Positions 1-8,596 are shown, counted from the first letter of the stretch. The stretch is 44,626 nucleotides of DNA from Insolitispirillum peregrinum (GCF_042665255.1 NZ_JBHTCD010000035.1); one strand, 5' to 3'. Program-made: numbers and translations. Notes: generated from the letters alone by a model not told the origin.

Positions 1-125
1 CTTTCAGAAACTGAAAGAATTCAAGAGGATCGCCACTCGCTCCTGTAAGACAGACCAGAGCTTCACTGCCATGATCCAGATTGCAGCAACCGTCATCCGA
101 ACAAGATGAATGTCAACAATCCCTA

Positions 126-226
126 GAGCATTGTGCGAGAACCGGTTCCCACTTTTCGCACAATGCGGGCTTTTCCATGTCGCATTGTTGTTGCGAAAAC
201 CGGTGCCCACTGTTCGCACAATGCTC
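126..226. repeat. Pair of palindromic repeats (family REP1)
   Basis: Two imperfect palindromes of about 45 bp lie at 126-168 and 182-226. Each is bounded by GCATTGT-type and ACAATGC-type arms around a core containing TGCGAAAA and CCGGTT. The same family recurs at 20257-20363 and 24943-25047 in the opposite orientation, again as closely spaced pairs. The pair sits downstream of the minus-strand pseudouridine synthase. Open frames crossing it are translations of the repeat and are not genes. Confidence 0.85.
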
Positions 227-233
227 CAGGTGT

Positions 234-896
234 TCAGCGGGTCCGCTTGAGCACCGGGGGTGTCACGATCCGCCATTCCCCCGGTGCCAGCCCGTCAAGG
301 GACAAGTCTGCCATCTGCACGCGCACCAGCCGCAGGGTCGGGAAGCCGACGGCGGCGGTCATTTTGCGCACCTGCCGGTTTTTGCCTTCGCACAGGGTCA
401 GGCGCAGCCAGCGGGTTGGAATGGCGGCGCGATAGCGGATTGGGGGCGTCCGCGCGGGCAGGTCCGGGTCTTCCGCCAGCAGCTCGGCCTGACAGGGGCG
501 GGTTCGGTACATGTCCTTGCCAACCCGGATATCGACCCCCGTTTGCAGGGCTGTCAGGGCCTCGGGGGTCGGGATGCCCTCGACCTGTGCCAGATAGGTG
601 CGGGGATGGCCGTGCTCGGGATCAAGCAGCCGTTTGATCAACGGGCCGTCATTGGTCAGGAACAACAATCCCTCACTGTCCCGATCCAGTCGCCCGGCGA
701 CCGACACGTCGGGGGGCAAGCCAAACTCGGCCAGCGTCCGTTGCCCGGAGTCTTCGGCGGTAAACTGGCTGAGGACATCATAGGGCTTGTAGAGGACGAT
801 GGCGCGCCGTTCGAGCGGGGGAGGCTTGCGCGGGCCACGGGCTGGCGCAGGCCTGGAACGCTGGGCGGGACGATGGGGGGGCGATGGCTTTTTCAT
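234..896 (-). CDS. rluE: 23S rRNA pseudouridine synthase, RluE-like
   Basis: This 220-residue protein belongs to the RsuA/RluB/E/F family, which isomerises specific uridines of rRNA to pseudouridine in the cytoplasm. After a basic, Pro-rich tail of about 30 residues comes the family opening KPYDVLSQFT, then the catalytic-Asp motif GRLDRDSEGLL, and the C-terminal block EGKNRQVRKM. No S4 domain precedes the catalytic domain. That absence and the length (E. coli RluE is about 217 residues) favour RluE over RsuA or RluB, which carry S4. The ATG at 896 has no strong ribosome-binding site, so a start inside the tail is possible. The gene is monocistronic: repeats lie downstream and a long AT-rich spacer upstream. 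The family is certain and the RluE assignment likely. Confidence 0.88.
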   Translation of the reverse strand: MKKPSPPHRPAQRSRPAPARGPRKPPPLERRAIVLYKPYDVLSQFTAEDSGQRTLAEFGLPPDVSVAGRLDRDSEGLLFLTNDGPLIKRLLDPEHGHPRTYLAQVEGIPTPEALTALQTGVDIRVGKDMYRTRPCQAELLAEDPDLPARTPPIRYRAAIPTRWLRLTLCEGKNRQVRKMTAAVGFPTLRLVRVQMADLSLDGLAPGEWRIVTPPVLKRTR

Positions 897-936
897 CGGC
901 TGATGAGAGGGGATCGGCAGAGGGTGGTCAAGGGGT

Positions 937-1470
937 TTGTATAACGGCTATTCTGTCGGGGAGATGTCAGCGGTTTCTGGAAGGATTTTAAAGCCGGTCG
1001 AGAAGTATGTCCGATTGGTTAACCTTGTTCGGACATGTATTTTTATGCTGATTTCCTGCCGCCGTTTCGAGGATATCCAAGGTCTATTGGAGTGTAACTT
1101 TAGGGTAAGGGCTTGTAAAAAATATCGCTACTTACTGTCTTTTGTCGGGAAAACCTGATCATATCATTGATTCTGACGGAGGGTCTTTCCTGATAAATCC
1201 GATTTCTCTGCCCGTTTTTTATGGTTTCTCCTGCAAAATATGGATATTTTCCTCTGATAGTTCTTTTTTCTTGTCGCAAATTCTGCGCTCTGTATCATCG
1301 GCTCCGGACAAGAGGCATTCCGTCTGCGGGCGTCCCGTTTATTGGGGCAGGTGATCCTCAGGACTCATCTTCCAGGGAAAGAGCGGTATGGTGTTCTGCT
1401 TCAAAACCGAGACCGAGTCTCCGTTGTCCGCCGTTCTGATGGCGGAGAGATGAAAGGCTGCCGAGGCGTG
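937..1470. other. AT-rich intergenic spacer
   Basis: About 530 bp, clearly richer in A+T than its surroundings, separate the divergent pseudouridine synthase and c-di-GMP gene. It holds one good inverted repeat (1007-1036). I found no convincing gene: short frames here lack ribosome-binding sites and family features. It probably carries the promoters of both flanking genes and may be acquired or fast-evolving DNA. Confidence 0.6.
1007..1036. promoter_or_regulatory. Inverted repeat, possible operator
   Basis: Perfect 8-bp arms ATGTCCGA (1007-1014) and TCGGACAT (1029-1036) are separated by 14 bp in an AT-rich context. Arm length and spacing suit a dimeric regulator better than a terminator, because no T-run follows. 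It lies about 110 bp upstream of the pseudouridine synthase start and about 435 bp upstream of the c-di-GMP gene. The regulator is unknown. Confidence 0.35.
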
Positions 1471-4400
1471 ATGCGCCGACTTTTGTTGATAGAGCCCAAT
1501 CCGGTGTATGCCCGCCTGATCGACGCGCTGGTGTCGCGGTGTGAGGGGGCGTTCGTGCTGGAGGTGAGGGACTCTCTCTCTGCCGCCGTACAGGCCCCTG
1601 CGGTGTGCGACCTGATTCTGCTCAGCCTGACGCCACCGGTCGACAGCCTCCTGACCCTGCTGCCGTCCCTGCGCGTCGCCTATCCCGATCAGCCGTTGAT
1701 CACGCTGGGCGATGATGATGATGCGGAACTGCGGCAGCGGACTTTGCAGGCAGGCGTTTTCCGGTGTCTGCCCAAGGGAGCGCTGTCGATGGATCAGCTG
1801 CAGGATGCCTTGCAGCAGGCCCTGCTGTGCCACCGTCCTCCGGCCAGCGAGAGCCTGTGGCTGGGGGTGCTGAACAACCTGCCGGCCGCTGCCGGGGTCT
1901 TGCGCCCTGTGCGGGGTCAGGACGGCCTGTGTCATGACTTTCTGTGGCGATGGGGCAATGCGGCCTGTGCCACTGTGCTGGGGCAACAGGCGGAAACCCT
2001 GATCGGGCGCGCGCTGTCCGAGACCTTGCCGGTTCTGCTCGGTCCCGACAGTCTGGTCGGTCTGGCTGCCCTGCCGGGAAACGATGCGCAAACGGCGGTC
2101 AGCCCGTTTGAAACCGAGGTCTGCCATGTCCACGACGGCGGCGTGCAATGGCTGGCTGTCACCGCCAATCGTCTGGGGGACGACATTACGCTGGTGATCA
2201 GTGATGTTTCGGCCAACAAGGCGCAGGAACAGGCCCTGCTGGCTGCCAGACGCCATGCCGAAGCGGCTGACGAGTTGAAAAGCCGCGTCTTGCGGGCGCT
2301 CAGTCATGAAATGCGCCAGCCGTTGAATACGATTGTCGGCTTTAGCGACATGATCGACAACGAAGTGTTCGGTCCGCTGGCCCATCCGCACTACAAGGCC
2401 TACGTCAAGGATATTTGTTCGGCATCACAGCACCTGTCGCAGCTGCTGGAAAACCTGCTGGAACGGTCGCAACTGGTCGAGATGGCAAAATCCGACAGCG
2501 GCTACCGCCAGATGTTCGATCTGGCCCCGGACATGATGTGCGTGCTGCGCGACGGGGTGATCGTGATGATGAACGCCGCCGGTGCGGCGTTGCTGGAAAC
2601 CGGTGCCGAGGCCTGTGTCGGCAAGCCACTGGAGCTGTTCGTCGCCCCGGAAAGCCTGCCGCTGGTCCATGGTGGTCTGGCGGAACTGGCCAACAGTCAG
2701 GGACGAATTCCGCTCAAGCTGTGTACGGCTGACCAGCGGCTGATCGATGTTGAAATGGCGGCGACGCCGTTTTCCCATCAGGATGTCGGGCAGAACGGGG
2801 TGATTGTGGTTGCCCGCGATGTGACCCAGCGCCAGACCGCCACCCGGGCCATTTTGCAGCGCGAAGAGCGTTTGCGCAAAATCATGGAAACGATGGTTGA
2901 TGCCCTGATCATCATCGACCAAAAGGGCTTGATTGAAACCTTTAATCCGGCTGCCGAGCGTATTTTCGGCTATCAGGCCAGCGAGGTGATCGGGCAGAAC
3001 GTCAGTCTGCTGATGCCCCGGTCGCAAGGTGTGGTCCACGACGGCTACATTCATGGTTACATGCAATCCCGCCACAGCCGGGTGATCGGCATTGGCCGCG
3101 AGATCGAGGGCCAGCGCAGGGACGGGACGGTGTTCCCGGTCGAACTGGCCCTGTCGGAAATGCATGTGGGGGATCAGTGCTATTTCATCGGTGTGCTGCG
3201 CGACATTGCCGAACGCAAGCAGGCCGAGGAACGGTTGCGCTTTCTGGCCACCCGTGACCATCTGACCGGCCTGCCCAATCGGGCGATGTTCCGCGACAGT
3301 CTGGAACAGGCCGTGGTGCAGGCGGAAAAAAGCGGCGAGATGGTCGGGGTGCTGTTTGTTGACCTTGACCATTTCAAAAACATCAATGACACGCTGGGGC
3401 ACCAGATCGGCGACCGGGTGTTGCAGGCCGTCGCCCAGCGGCTGGGCGACGGCCTGCGTCCCCATGACATGGTGTTTCACCTGTCCGGTGACGAATTCAC
3501 CCTTATCCTGCACGGGTTGGACGGCCCGGAGGATGCCGCCAGGATATCGCAGGAGGTTCTGGACCGCCTCGCGCTGCCCTTTGATATCGACGGGCGGGAA
3601 ATCTATACCTCGGGGTCGATCGGGATCGTCATCTATCCGGAAAATGCCGAAAGCATTGGCAACCTGCTGAAAAACGTCGATACCGCCGTACACCATGCCA
3701 AGCGGCAGGGACGAAACACCTATTCGTTCTATTCGGAAAACCTGTCGCAAACGATGATCCGCCGCCTGCAGGTGGAAAACGGCCTGCGGCGGGCGCTGGA
3801 ACGGCGAGAGCTGGCGGTGGTCTATCAGCCAAAAATCGATCTTGCCAGCGGGGCATGCACCGGAGCCGAGGCCCTGCTGCGCTGGAATTCCGAGGAACTG
3901 GGGTTTGTCTCCCCGGCGGAATTCATTCCGGTGGCCGAGGAAACAGGCCTGATCGTTGCCATTGGCGACTGGGTGTTGCTGCATGTTTGCCAGCAGATCC
4001 GCGCGTGGGTGGAGCAAGGGCGGCCCGCAATGCGGATTGCGGTCAACCTGTCGGCCCGCCAGTTCCGCGAGCCCAATCTGGCCCGGCGGATTGTCGAAAT
4101 CCTGCACCTGACCGGTATTTCTTCCGGCTTGCTGGAACTGGAACTGACCGAAAGCATGCTGGTAGAGAATGCGGAAGAGGCCATTGCGGCGCTGCGTTCG
4201 CTGAAAACCCTGGGGGTCACGCTGTCGATTGACGACTTCGGGACGGGCTATTCCTCGCTCAGCTATCTGAAACGGTTCCCGATTGATGCGCTGAAAATCG
4301 ATCAGTCCTTCGTCCGGGATATTCCGGAAAGCAGTGATGACATGTCGATTACCAAGGCGATCATCTCGATGGGGCGGTCGCTGGAATTGAAACTGGTGGC

Positions 4401-4554
4401 CGAGGGGACCGAAACCCTGGAGCAGATCGAGTTCCTGCAGGCCAATGGCTGCCATATTGCGCAGGGGTACTATTTTTCCAAGCCTGTGCTTCCGCACTTG
4501 TTCGAAGCCTTTCTTGACCAGCGGCAGAGCCTGGCCCGGTTGACCGGATCGTAG
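1471..4554 (+). CDS. Multidomain c-di-GMP sensor: pseudo-receiver, HisKA-like, PAS-PAS, GGDEF, EAL
   Basis: A protein of about 1027 residues that would make and/or break the second messenger c-di-GMP. Residues 1-115 resemble a response-regulator receiver, but the usual phospho-acceptor Asp is Ser (DLILLSLTP). A PAS-like stretch follows. Near residue 279 is a histidine-kinase dimerisation helix with the H-box SHEMRQPLN, yet no HATPase domain follows. Two PAS domains (about 345-590) lead to a GGDEF domain whose signature is SGDEF (about 672) and an EAL domain with GAEALLRW (about 800), ELTES, DDFGTGYSS and QGYYFSKP intact. The EAL part therefore looks like an active phosphodiesterase, while cyclase activity is less sure. 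ATG 1471 is preferred because it opens the receiver fold and has a GAGG upstream. ATG 1450 and GTG 1468 are alternatives. Confidence 0.9.
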   Translation: MRRLLLIEPNPVYARLIDALVSRCEGAFVLEVRDSLSAAVQAPAVCDLILLSLTPPVDSLLTLLPSLRVAYPDQPLITLGDDDDAELRQRTLQAGVFRCLPKGALSMDQLQDALQQALLCHRPPASESLWLGVLNNLPAAAGVLRPVRGQDGLCHDFLWRWGNAACATVLGQQAETLIGRALSETLPVLLGPDSLVGLAALPGNDAQTAVSPFETEVCHVHDGGVQWLAVTANRLGDDITLVISDVSANKAQEQALLAARRHAEAADELKSRVLRALSHEMRQPLNTIVGFSDMIDNEVFGPLAHPHYKAYVKDICSASQHLSQLLENLLERSQLVEMAKSDSGYRQMFDLAPDMMCVLRDGVIVMMNAAGAALLETGAEACVGKPLELFVAPESLPLVHGGLAELANSQGRIPLKLCTADQRLIDVEMAATPFSHQDVGQNGVIVVARDVTQRQTATRAILQREERLRKIMETMVDALIIIDQKGLIETFNPAAERIFGYQASEVIGQNVSLLMPRSQGVVHDGYIHGYMQSRHSRVIGIGREIEGQRRDGTVFPVELALSEMHVGDQCYFIGVLRDIAERKQAEERLRFLATRDHLTGLPNRAMFRDSLEQAVVQAEKSGEMVGVLFVDLDHFKNINDTLGHQIGDRVLQAVAQRLGDGLRPHDMVFHLSGDEFTLILHGLDGPEDAARISQEVLDRLALPFDIDGREIYTSGSIGIVIYPENAESIGNLLKNVDTAVHHAKRQGRNTYSFYSENLSQTMIRRLQVENGLRRALERRELAVVYQPKIDLASGACTGAEALLRWNSEELGFVSPAEFIPVAEETGLIVAIGDWVLLHVCQQIRAWVEQGRPAMRIAVNLSARQFREPNLARRIVEILHLTGISSGLLELELTESMLVENAEEAIAALRSLKTLGVTLSIDDFGTGYSSLSYLKRFPIDALKIDQSFVRDIPESSDDMSITKAIISMGRSLELKLVAEGTETLEQIEFLQANGCHIAQGYYFSKPVLPHLFEAFLDQRQSLARLTGS

Positions 4555-4657
4555 GGCCGGAAGCCTGCGTCGCATCACGATCTGCTGCTGTGTATATGAC
4601 GCAAATACGGGCGTGGCTGCGCATGAATGCCTGTGGATTGTGCAGCGCAAGGGATGG

Positions 4658-4686
4658 TTGACAGCGCCGCCCGGCTTGCTCATAAC
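4658..4686 (+). promoter_or_regulatory. Sigma-70-type promoter of the phasin gene
   Basis: A consensus -35 hexamer TTGACA (4658-4663), a 17-bp spacer and a -10-like CATAAC (4681-4686) lie about 50 bp upstream of the phasin ATG. They are in the 180-bp gap after the c-di-GMP gene, which fits independent transcription of the phasin. Confidence 0.55.
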
Positions 4687-4736
4687 CGCTCGTAACATTC
4701 ACCACGTCACCCCGCCGCTGGCGAGAGGAGGATTTG

Positions 4737-5216
4737 ATGACCACCCGGAAAACCATTCTGTCTCCCGCTGATGCCCTCGCCATGCTGGATACCGCCCTGT
4801 CAACGTCGCGACAGGCGATGGAAACGGTGACTCGTGCCAGCGCGCACGCCGGGGAAGAGTCTCTGGCGCGTTATGGCGAGGTGATGGCCGTCTCGAAAGA
4901 CGGGGCCGATGCCGTTATGGCCGCTGGCAGCGAGTGGATGAAAGGCATGCAGGGCCTGAGCCGGGCGATGATGGGGCTGGCGCACGAGTCCGTTGAAAAG
5001 GCGGTTGCCCACGGCAAGGCAACGACGGCCGTGAAGAGCGTGAATCAACTGGTGACGATGAATCGGGCCTTTGCCCGTTCCGGCGTTGATCAGGCCCTGA
5101 GCGAGGGGGCTCGTTTGTCTCAACAATCGCTGCACGTTGCCGAAGCGGTGGCCCAGCCGCTGAACCAGCAGGTGGAAAAGACCTTGCGGGTGCTGATGAA
5201 GCCATTGTCCCGTTAA
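4737..5216 (+). CDS. Phasin family protein
   Basis: This small helical protein of 159 residues resembles phasins, amphipathic proteins that coat polyhydroxyalkanoate granules and control their size and number. It is almost entirely predicted helix, rich in Ala, Ser, Gln and Met, with no signal peptide and no cysteine. Heptad-like patterns run through the middle, for example around MAAGSEWMKGMQGLSRAMM. ATG 4737 sits six bases after a strong GGAGG; the preceding TTG is a less likely start. It is a single-gene unit, with a promoter-like sequence upstream and a rho-independent terminator 33 bp downstream. No PHA synthase is in the window. Phasin sequences are weakly conserved, so the assignment rests on composition and length. 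Confidence 0.75.
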   Translation: MTTRKTILSPADALAMLDTALSTSRQAMETVTRASAHAGEESLARYGEVMAVSKDGADAVMAAGSEWMKGMQGLSRAMMGLAHESVEKAVAHGKATTAVKSVNQLVTMNRAFARSGVDQALSEGARLSQQSLHVAEAVAQPLNQQVEKTLRVLMKPLSR

Positions 5217-5602
5217 GAAAGTCCCTGCGAGCGTCTCACGCCACCATGAAACCCCACATCCATAAATGGTGTGGGGTTTTTCAGTATCATTTTGCCTGAG
5301 GCATACCCACTTTTGTGCACTCTGCTCCGCATTTTGCAACGATGGGTCGTTCGGACAGGGCCGGGAGTGGATCAAAAACCACACAGGGCGTGTCGCTTTG
5401 GTAACACCTAAGTATATGCCCCTCGCGCTTGCTGCGCTGCGGTCCTATGTTGGTGATAGAATGATTACAAGGTTATGCTTCCCGCTCTCCCCCTTGATGG
5501 TTTTCTGGCATTCGTGCCTGATGTTTGCCCGGTCACCGACGGGGCTCTGTCACCGGAACAATCCGGTAAACAGGTGATCTGGTCAAAAAAAGGAGGCGAA
5601 AG
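5217..5602. other. Spacer between phasin and clpS leader ORF
   Basis: About 385 bp. The first 65 bp hold the phasin terminator. I see no gene in the rest, which is expected to contain the promoter for the clpS transcript; I could not pick out a convincing -35/-10 pair or a heat-shock (sigma-32) promoter. Confidence 0.5.
5249..5280 (+). terminator. Rho-independent terminator after the phasin gene
   Basis: A GC-rich stem, AAACCCCACA paired with TGTGGGGTTT around a short loop, is followed by a T-run. It starts 33 bp after the phasin stop codon. Confidence 0.85.
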
Positions 5603-5722
5603 ATGTGGCACTCTGTTGACGGGCTTTGCGTTCTGGCAAGGCAGCCCATAGACTTGGGTCTTCTTTCATGGCCAAGGGGCAGCGATGCCCTGAACGCTTC
5701 AGAGGGTCTTTTGCAGGTTTAA
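5603..5722 (+). CDS. 39-residue leader ORF upstream of clpS
   Basis: ATG 5603 is preceded at ideal distance by a perfect AGGAGG (5591-5596). The frame runs 39 codons to TAA at 5720-5722, only six bases before the clpS start codon and in the same frame. The peptide begins MWHSVDGLCVLARQP and has no recognisable domain. clpS itself has only a weak ribosome-binding site, so translation of this ORF could feed ribosomes to clpS (translational coupling) or sense a condition. The strong start signal is seen directly; the function is inference. It could also be chance, or an N-terminal extension of clpS cut off by a stop codon. Confidence 0.4.
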   Translation: MWHSVDGLCVLARQPIDLGLLSWPRGSDALNASEGLLQV

Positions 5723-5728
5723 AGCACA

Positions 5729-6052
5729 ATGAGCGACCACGACAAGGATGATGACCAGAACGGCTTTGGTACCGGGTTGATGACCCGCCCGACCGTCAAA
5801 AAGCCGTCGATGTACAAGGTGTTGATGCTGAACGACGACTATACTCCGATGGAGTTTGTCGTGCATGTTCTGGAACGGTTTTTCAGCAAGAACCGTGACG
5901 AGGCGACCGAAATCATGATGCATGTTCATCAGCGTGGTGTCGGGGTCTGTGGCGTCTATACCTATGAAGTTGCTGAGACCAAGGTGATGCAGGTGATGGA
6001 TCTGGCCCGCCAGAATCAGCACCCGTTGCAATGTACGATCGAAAAGGACTGA
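5729..6052 (+). CDS. clpS: ATP-dependent Clp protease adaptor ClpS
   Basis: This 107-residue cytoplasmic adaptor binds proteins with destabilising N-terminal residues (N-degrons) and hands them to ClpA for degradation by ClpAP. A flexible acidic N-terminus of about 25 residues precedes the core. The family signature YKVLMLNDDYTPMEFVV holds the Asn-Asp pair that contacts the N-degron amino group, and HVHQRGVGVCGVYTYEVAE follows. Length and motifs are normal for the family. It lies upstream of clpA with a 243-bp gap containing a sigma-54 promoter, so the two can be transcribed separately. The start ATG lies six bases after the stop of a 39-codon leader ORF. Confidence 0.97.
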   Translation: MSDHDKDDDQNGFGTGLMTRPTVKKPSMYKVLMLNDDYTPMEFVVHVLERFFSKNRDEATEIMMHVHQRGVGVCGVYTYEVAETKVMQVMDLARQNQHPLQCTIEKD

Positions 6053-6212
6053 CCCTGTCCGGGCGTCTCCCCCTGACGCTGCTTTGTGACAGAAGGGTTG
6101 TTTTCCAGCCGGTTCGACAGAAACCATCTCGGAAGAACGGCCTTTGGGTGATGTCTGTGGTGATGTGATGTGTACGGTGGCGACCGCACCCGCCGTTTCT
6201 GGCTCCAGAGAC

Positions 6213-6228
6213 TGGCACGCACTTTGCT
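6213..6228 (+). promoter_or_regulatory. Sigma-54 (RpoN) promoter of clpA
   Basis: TGGCACG (6213-6219), four bases, then TTGCT (6224-6228) match the -24/-12 consensus YTGGCACG-N4-TTGCW at every defined position, including the preceding C. Transcription would start near 6239, leaving a leader of about 57 nt before the clpA ATG at 6296. I could not identify the enhancer-binding site. Confidence 0.7.
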
Positions 6229-6295
6229 TCAATCGAAACTGTCCCACAAGCGTTGATACACTTGCTTGGCAATAACGGCAGAGGGGTACCGACAG

Positions 6296-8596
6296 ATGTT
6301 GTCCCGGAATCTGGAAAAGACGCTCCACAAGGCCCTGTCCCTGGCTGGCGAACGGTCGCACGAATATGTGACCCTTGAACACCTGCTGCTGGCTCTGGTC
6401 GAGGACCCTGACGCTCTGGCGGTCATGCGTGCCTGCGGGGTTGACCTGGAAAAGCTCGGCGCAGACCTGCGCCGCTTCATTGAAACCGAACTTTCCGGCC
6501 TGTCGTCTCCGACGGCGGGTGATCCGACACCGACCGCTGGCTTCCAGCGGGTGGTGCAGCGCGCGGCGATCCATGTGCAGTCGTCGGGCCGCGAGGAAGT
6601 CACCGGTGCCAATATCCTGGTGGCCCTGTTCTCTGAACGGGAAAGCCATGCGGTTTATTTCCTGCGCCAACAGGACATGACGCGTCTGGATGCGGTGAAT
6701 TTCATTTCACACGGCATCGCAAAACGCCCCGGTTTCACCGAATCCCGCACCGTGCATGGTGCCGAGGAAGGATCGGCGGAGGAGGAAGTCGTGAAAAAAG
6801 GTCAGGAAGCTCTCGACGCCTATTGCGTCAACCTCAACCGCAAGGCCACCGAAGGCAAGATCGACCCGCTGATCGGGCGTGAAGCCGAGGTCGAGCGCAC
6901 CATTCAGGTGCTGTGCCGCCGGTCGAAAAACAATCCGCTGTACGTCGGTGATCCCGGCGTTGGCAAAACCGCGATTGCCGAAGGTCTGGCCCGCCGGATC
7001 GTGCAGGGCGAAGTGCCGGAAGTGCTGCTGGATGCGATCATATATTCGCTCGACATGGGCACCCTGCTGGCCGGAACCCGCTATCGCGGTGACTTTGAAG
7101 AACGCCTGAAGCAGGTGATGAAGGAACTGGAGGCGATGCCGAACGCCGTCCTGTTCATCGACGAAATCCATACGGTGATCGGAGCCGGGGCAACCTCGGG
7201 CGGCTCGATGGATGCCTCGAACCTGCTGAAACCGGCGCTGGCGTCGGGTGCCATCCGCTGCATCGGCTCGACCACCTACAAGGAATTCCGCAGCCACTTT
7301 GAAAAGGACCGTGCGCTGGTGCGCCGGTTCCAGAAAATCGACGTCCCCGAACCGTCGATCGAAGACACCGTCAAGATCCTGCGCGGCCTGAAGCCCTATT
7401 ACGAAGAACACCACAACGTCAAATACACCGCCGAAGCCATCCGTTCGGCTGTCGAGCTGTCGGCCAAGTACATCGGCGACCGCAAGCTGCCGGACAAGGC
7501 CATCGACGTGATCGACGAAGTCGGCGCAGCCCGGATGCTGCTGCCGGAAAGCAAGCGGCGCAAGACCGTCACCGTCAAGGATATCGAAGACGTGGTGGCC
7601 AAGATCGCCCGCATCCCGCCAAAGTCGGTGTCCACCGACGATCGCGAGGCGCTGCGCAATCTGGAACGCGACCTCAAGACGATGGTGTTCGGTCAGGACG
7701 AAGCCATTGTGGCCCTGTCCAGCGCGATCAAGCTGGCCCGCGCCGGGCTGCGGACTGGCGACAAGCCGATCGGGTCGTACCTGTTCTCCGGCCCGACCGG
7801 GGTGGGCAAAACCGAAGTGGCCCGCCAGATGGCGCGCTCGCTGGGGGTGGAGCTGCTGCGCTTTGACATGTCGGAATACATGGAACGGCACACCGTTTCC
7901 CGCCTGATCGGGGCGCCGCCGGGCTATGTCGGCTTTGATCAGGGCGGCCTGCTGACCGATGGCATTGACCAGCATCCGCACTGCGTGTTGCTGCTCGACG
8001 AAATCGAAAAGGCCCATCCGGACCTGTTCAACATCCTGTTGCAGGTGATGGACCACGGCAAGCTGACCGACCACAACGGCAAGCAGGTCGATTTCCGTAA
8101 CGTGATCCTGATCATGACCACCAACGCCGGTGCGTCGGAAATGAGCAAGAATGCCATTGGCTTCATGCGGGAAAACCGGACCGGCGAAGATCGTGCGGCG
8201 ATCGAGCGCCTGTTCACTCCGGAATTCCGCAACCGTCTGGATGCGATCATCCCGTTCGGCCCGTTGCCGATCGAAGTGGTCGAAAAGGTGGTCGACAAGT
8301 TCGTGATGGAACTGGAAGTCCAGCTCAACGAACGCCATGTGACCGTCGAACTGACCCCGGAAGCCCGCCAGTGGCTGGCTGAAAAGGGTTACGACAAGCT
8401 GATGGGCGCTCGGCCGCTGGGGCGGGTGATCCAGGAAAACATCAAGCGCCCGTTGGCCGAAGAACTGTTGTTCGGCAAGCTGATCAACGGCGGCCACGTC
8501 GAAATCACCATCAAGGACGGTGCGCTCGACTTCGTGATCTCTCCGGCTGGCAAGTCTTCGTCAGCGGCCAAGGAAACCGAAGCCGAACCGGCGTAA
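6296..8596 (+). CDS. clpA: ATP-dependent Clp protease ATP-binding subunit ClpA
   Basis: This 766-residue AAA+ unfoldase forms hexamers that unfold substrates and thread them into the ClpP peptidase. It has a Clp N-domain (about 1-140), the ClpS docking site in the family. A first ATPase module follows with GDPGVGKT near residue 218 and VLFIDEIHTVIGAG. The second module has GPTGVGKTE near 499 and LLLDEIEKAHPD. A NAIGF loop occupies the place of the ClpA IGL motif that contacts ClpP. ATG 6296 is chosen because MLSRNLEKTLHKAL is the standard ClpA opening and GAGGGG lies nine bases upstream; an upstream TTG is unlikely. The C-terminal tail is Ala/Glu/Ser-rich. clpP is not in the window. A hairpin follows the stop codon. 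Confidence 0.97.
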   Translation: MLSRNLEKTLHKALSLAGERSHEYVTLEHLLLALVEDPDALAVMRACGVDLEKLGADLRRFIETELSGLSSPTAGDPTPTAGFQRVVQRAAIHVQSSGREEVTGANILVALFSERESHAVYFLRQQDMTRLDAVNFISHGIAKRPGFTESRTVHGAEEGSAEEEVVKKGQEALDAYCVNLNRKATEGKIDPLIGREAEVERTIQVLCRRSKNNPLYVGDPGVGKTAIAEGLARRIVQGEVPEVLLDAIIYSLDMGTLLAGTRYRGDFEERLKQVMKELEAMPNAVLFIDEIHTVIGAGATSGGSMDASNLLKPALASGAIRCIGSTTYKEFRSHFEKDRALVRRFQKIDVPEPSIEDTVKILRGLKPYYEEHHNVKYTAEAIRSAVELSAKYIGDRKLPDKAIDVIDEVGAARMLLPESKRRKTVTVKDIEDVVAKIARIPPKSVSTDDREALRNLERDLKTMVFGQDEAIVALSSAIKLARAGLRTGDKPIGSYLFSGPTGVGKTEVARQMARSLGVELLRFDMSEYMERHTVSRLIGAPPGYVGFDQGGLLTDGIDQHPHCVLLLDEIEKAHPDLFNILLQVMDHGKLTDHNGKQVDFRNVILIMTTNAGASEMSKNAIGFMRENRTGEDRAAIERLFTPEFRNRLDAIIPFGPLPIEVVEKVVDKFVMELEVQLNERHVTVELTPEARQWLAEKGYDKLMGARPLGRVIQENIKRPLAEELLFGKLINGGHVEITIKDGALDFVISPAGKSSSAAKETEAEPA

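Noticed and set aside
1..17. Perfect hairpin CTTTCAG-AAA-CTGAAAG at the window edge
   Set aside because: Too close to the edge to see context, no adjacent gene end visible, and no T-run follows.
4..276. Minus-strand open frame of 90 codons at the left edge
   Set aside because: Its middle is a translation of the REP1 palindromes; no ribosome-binding site and no family.
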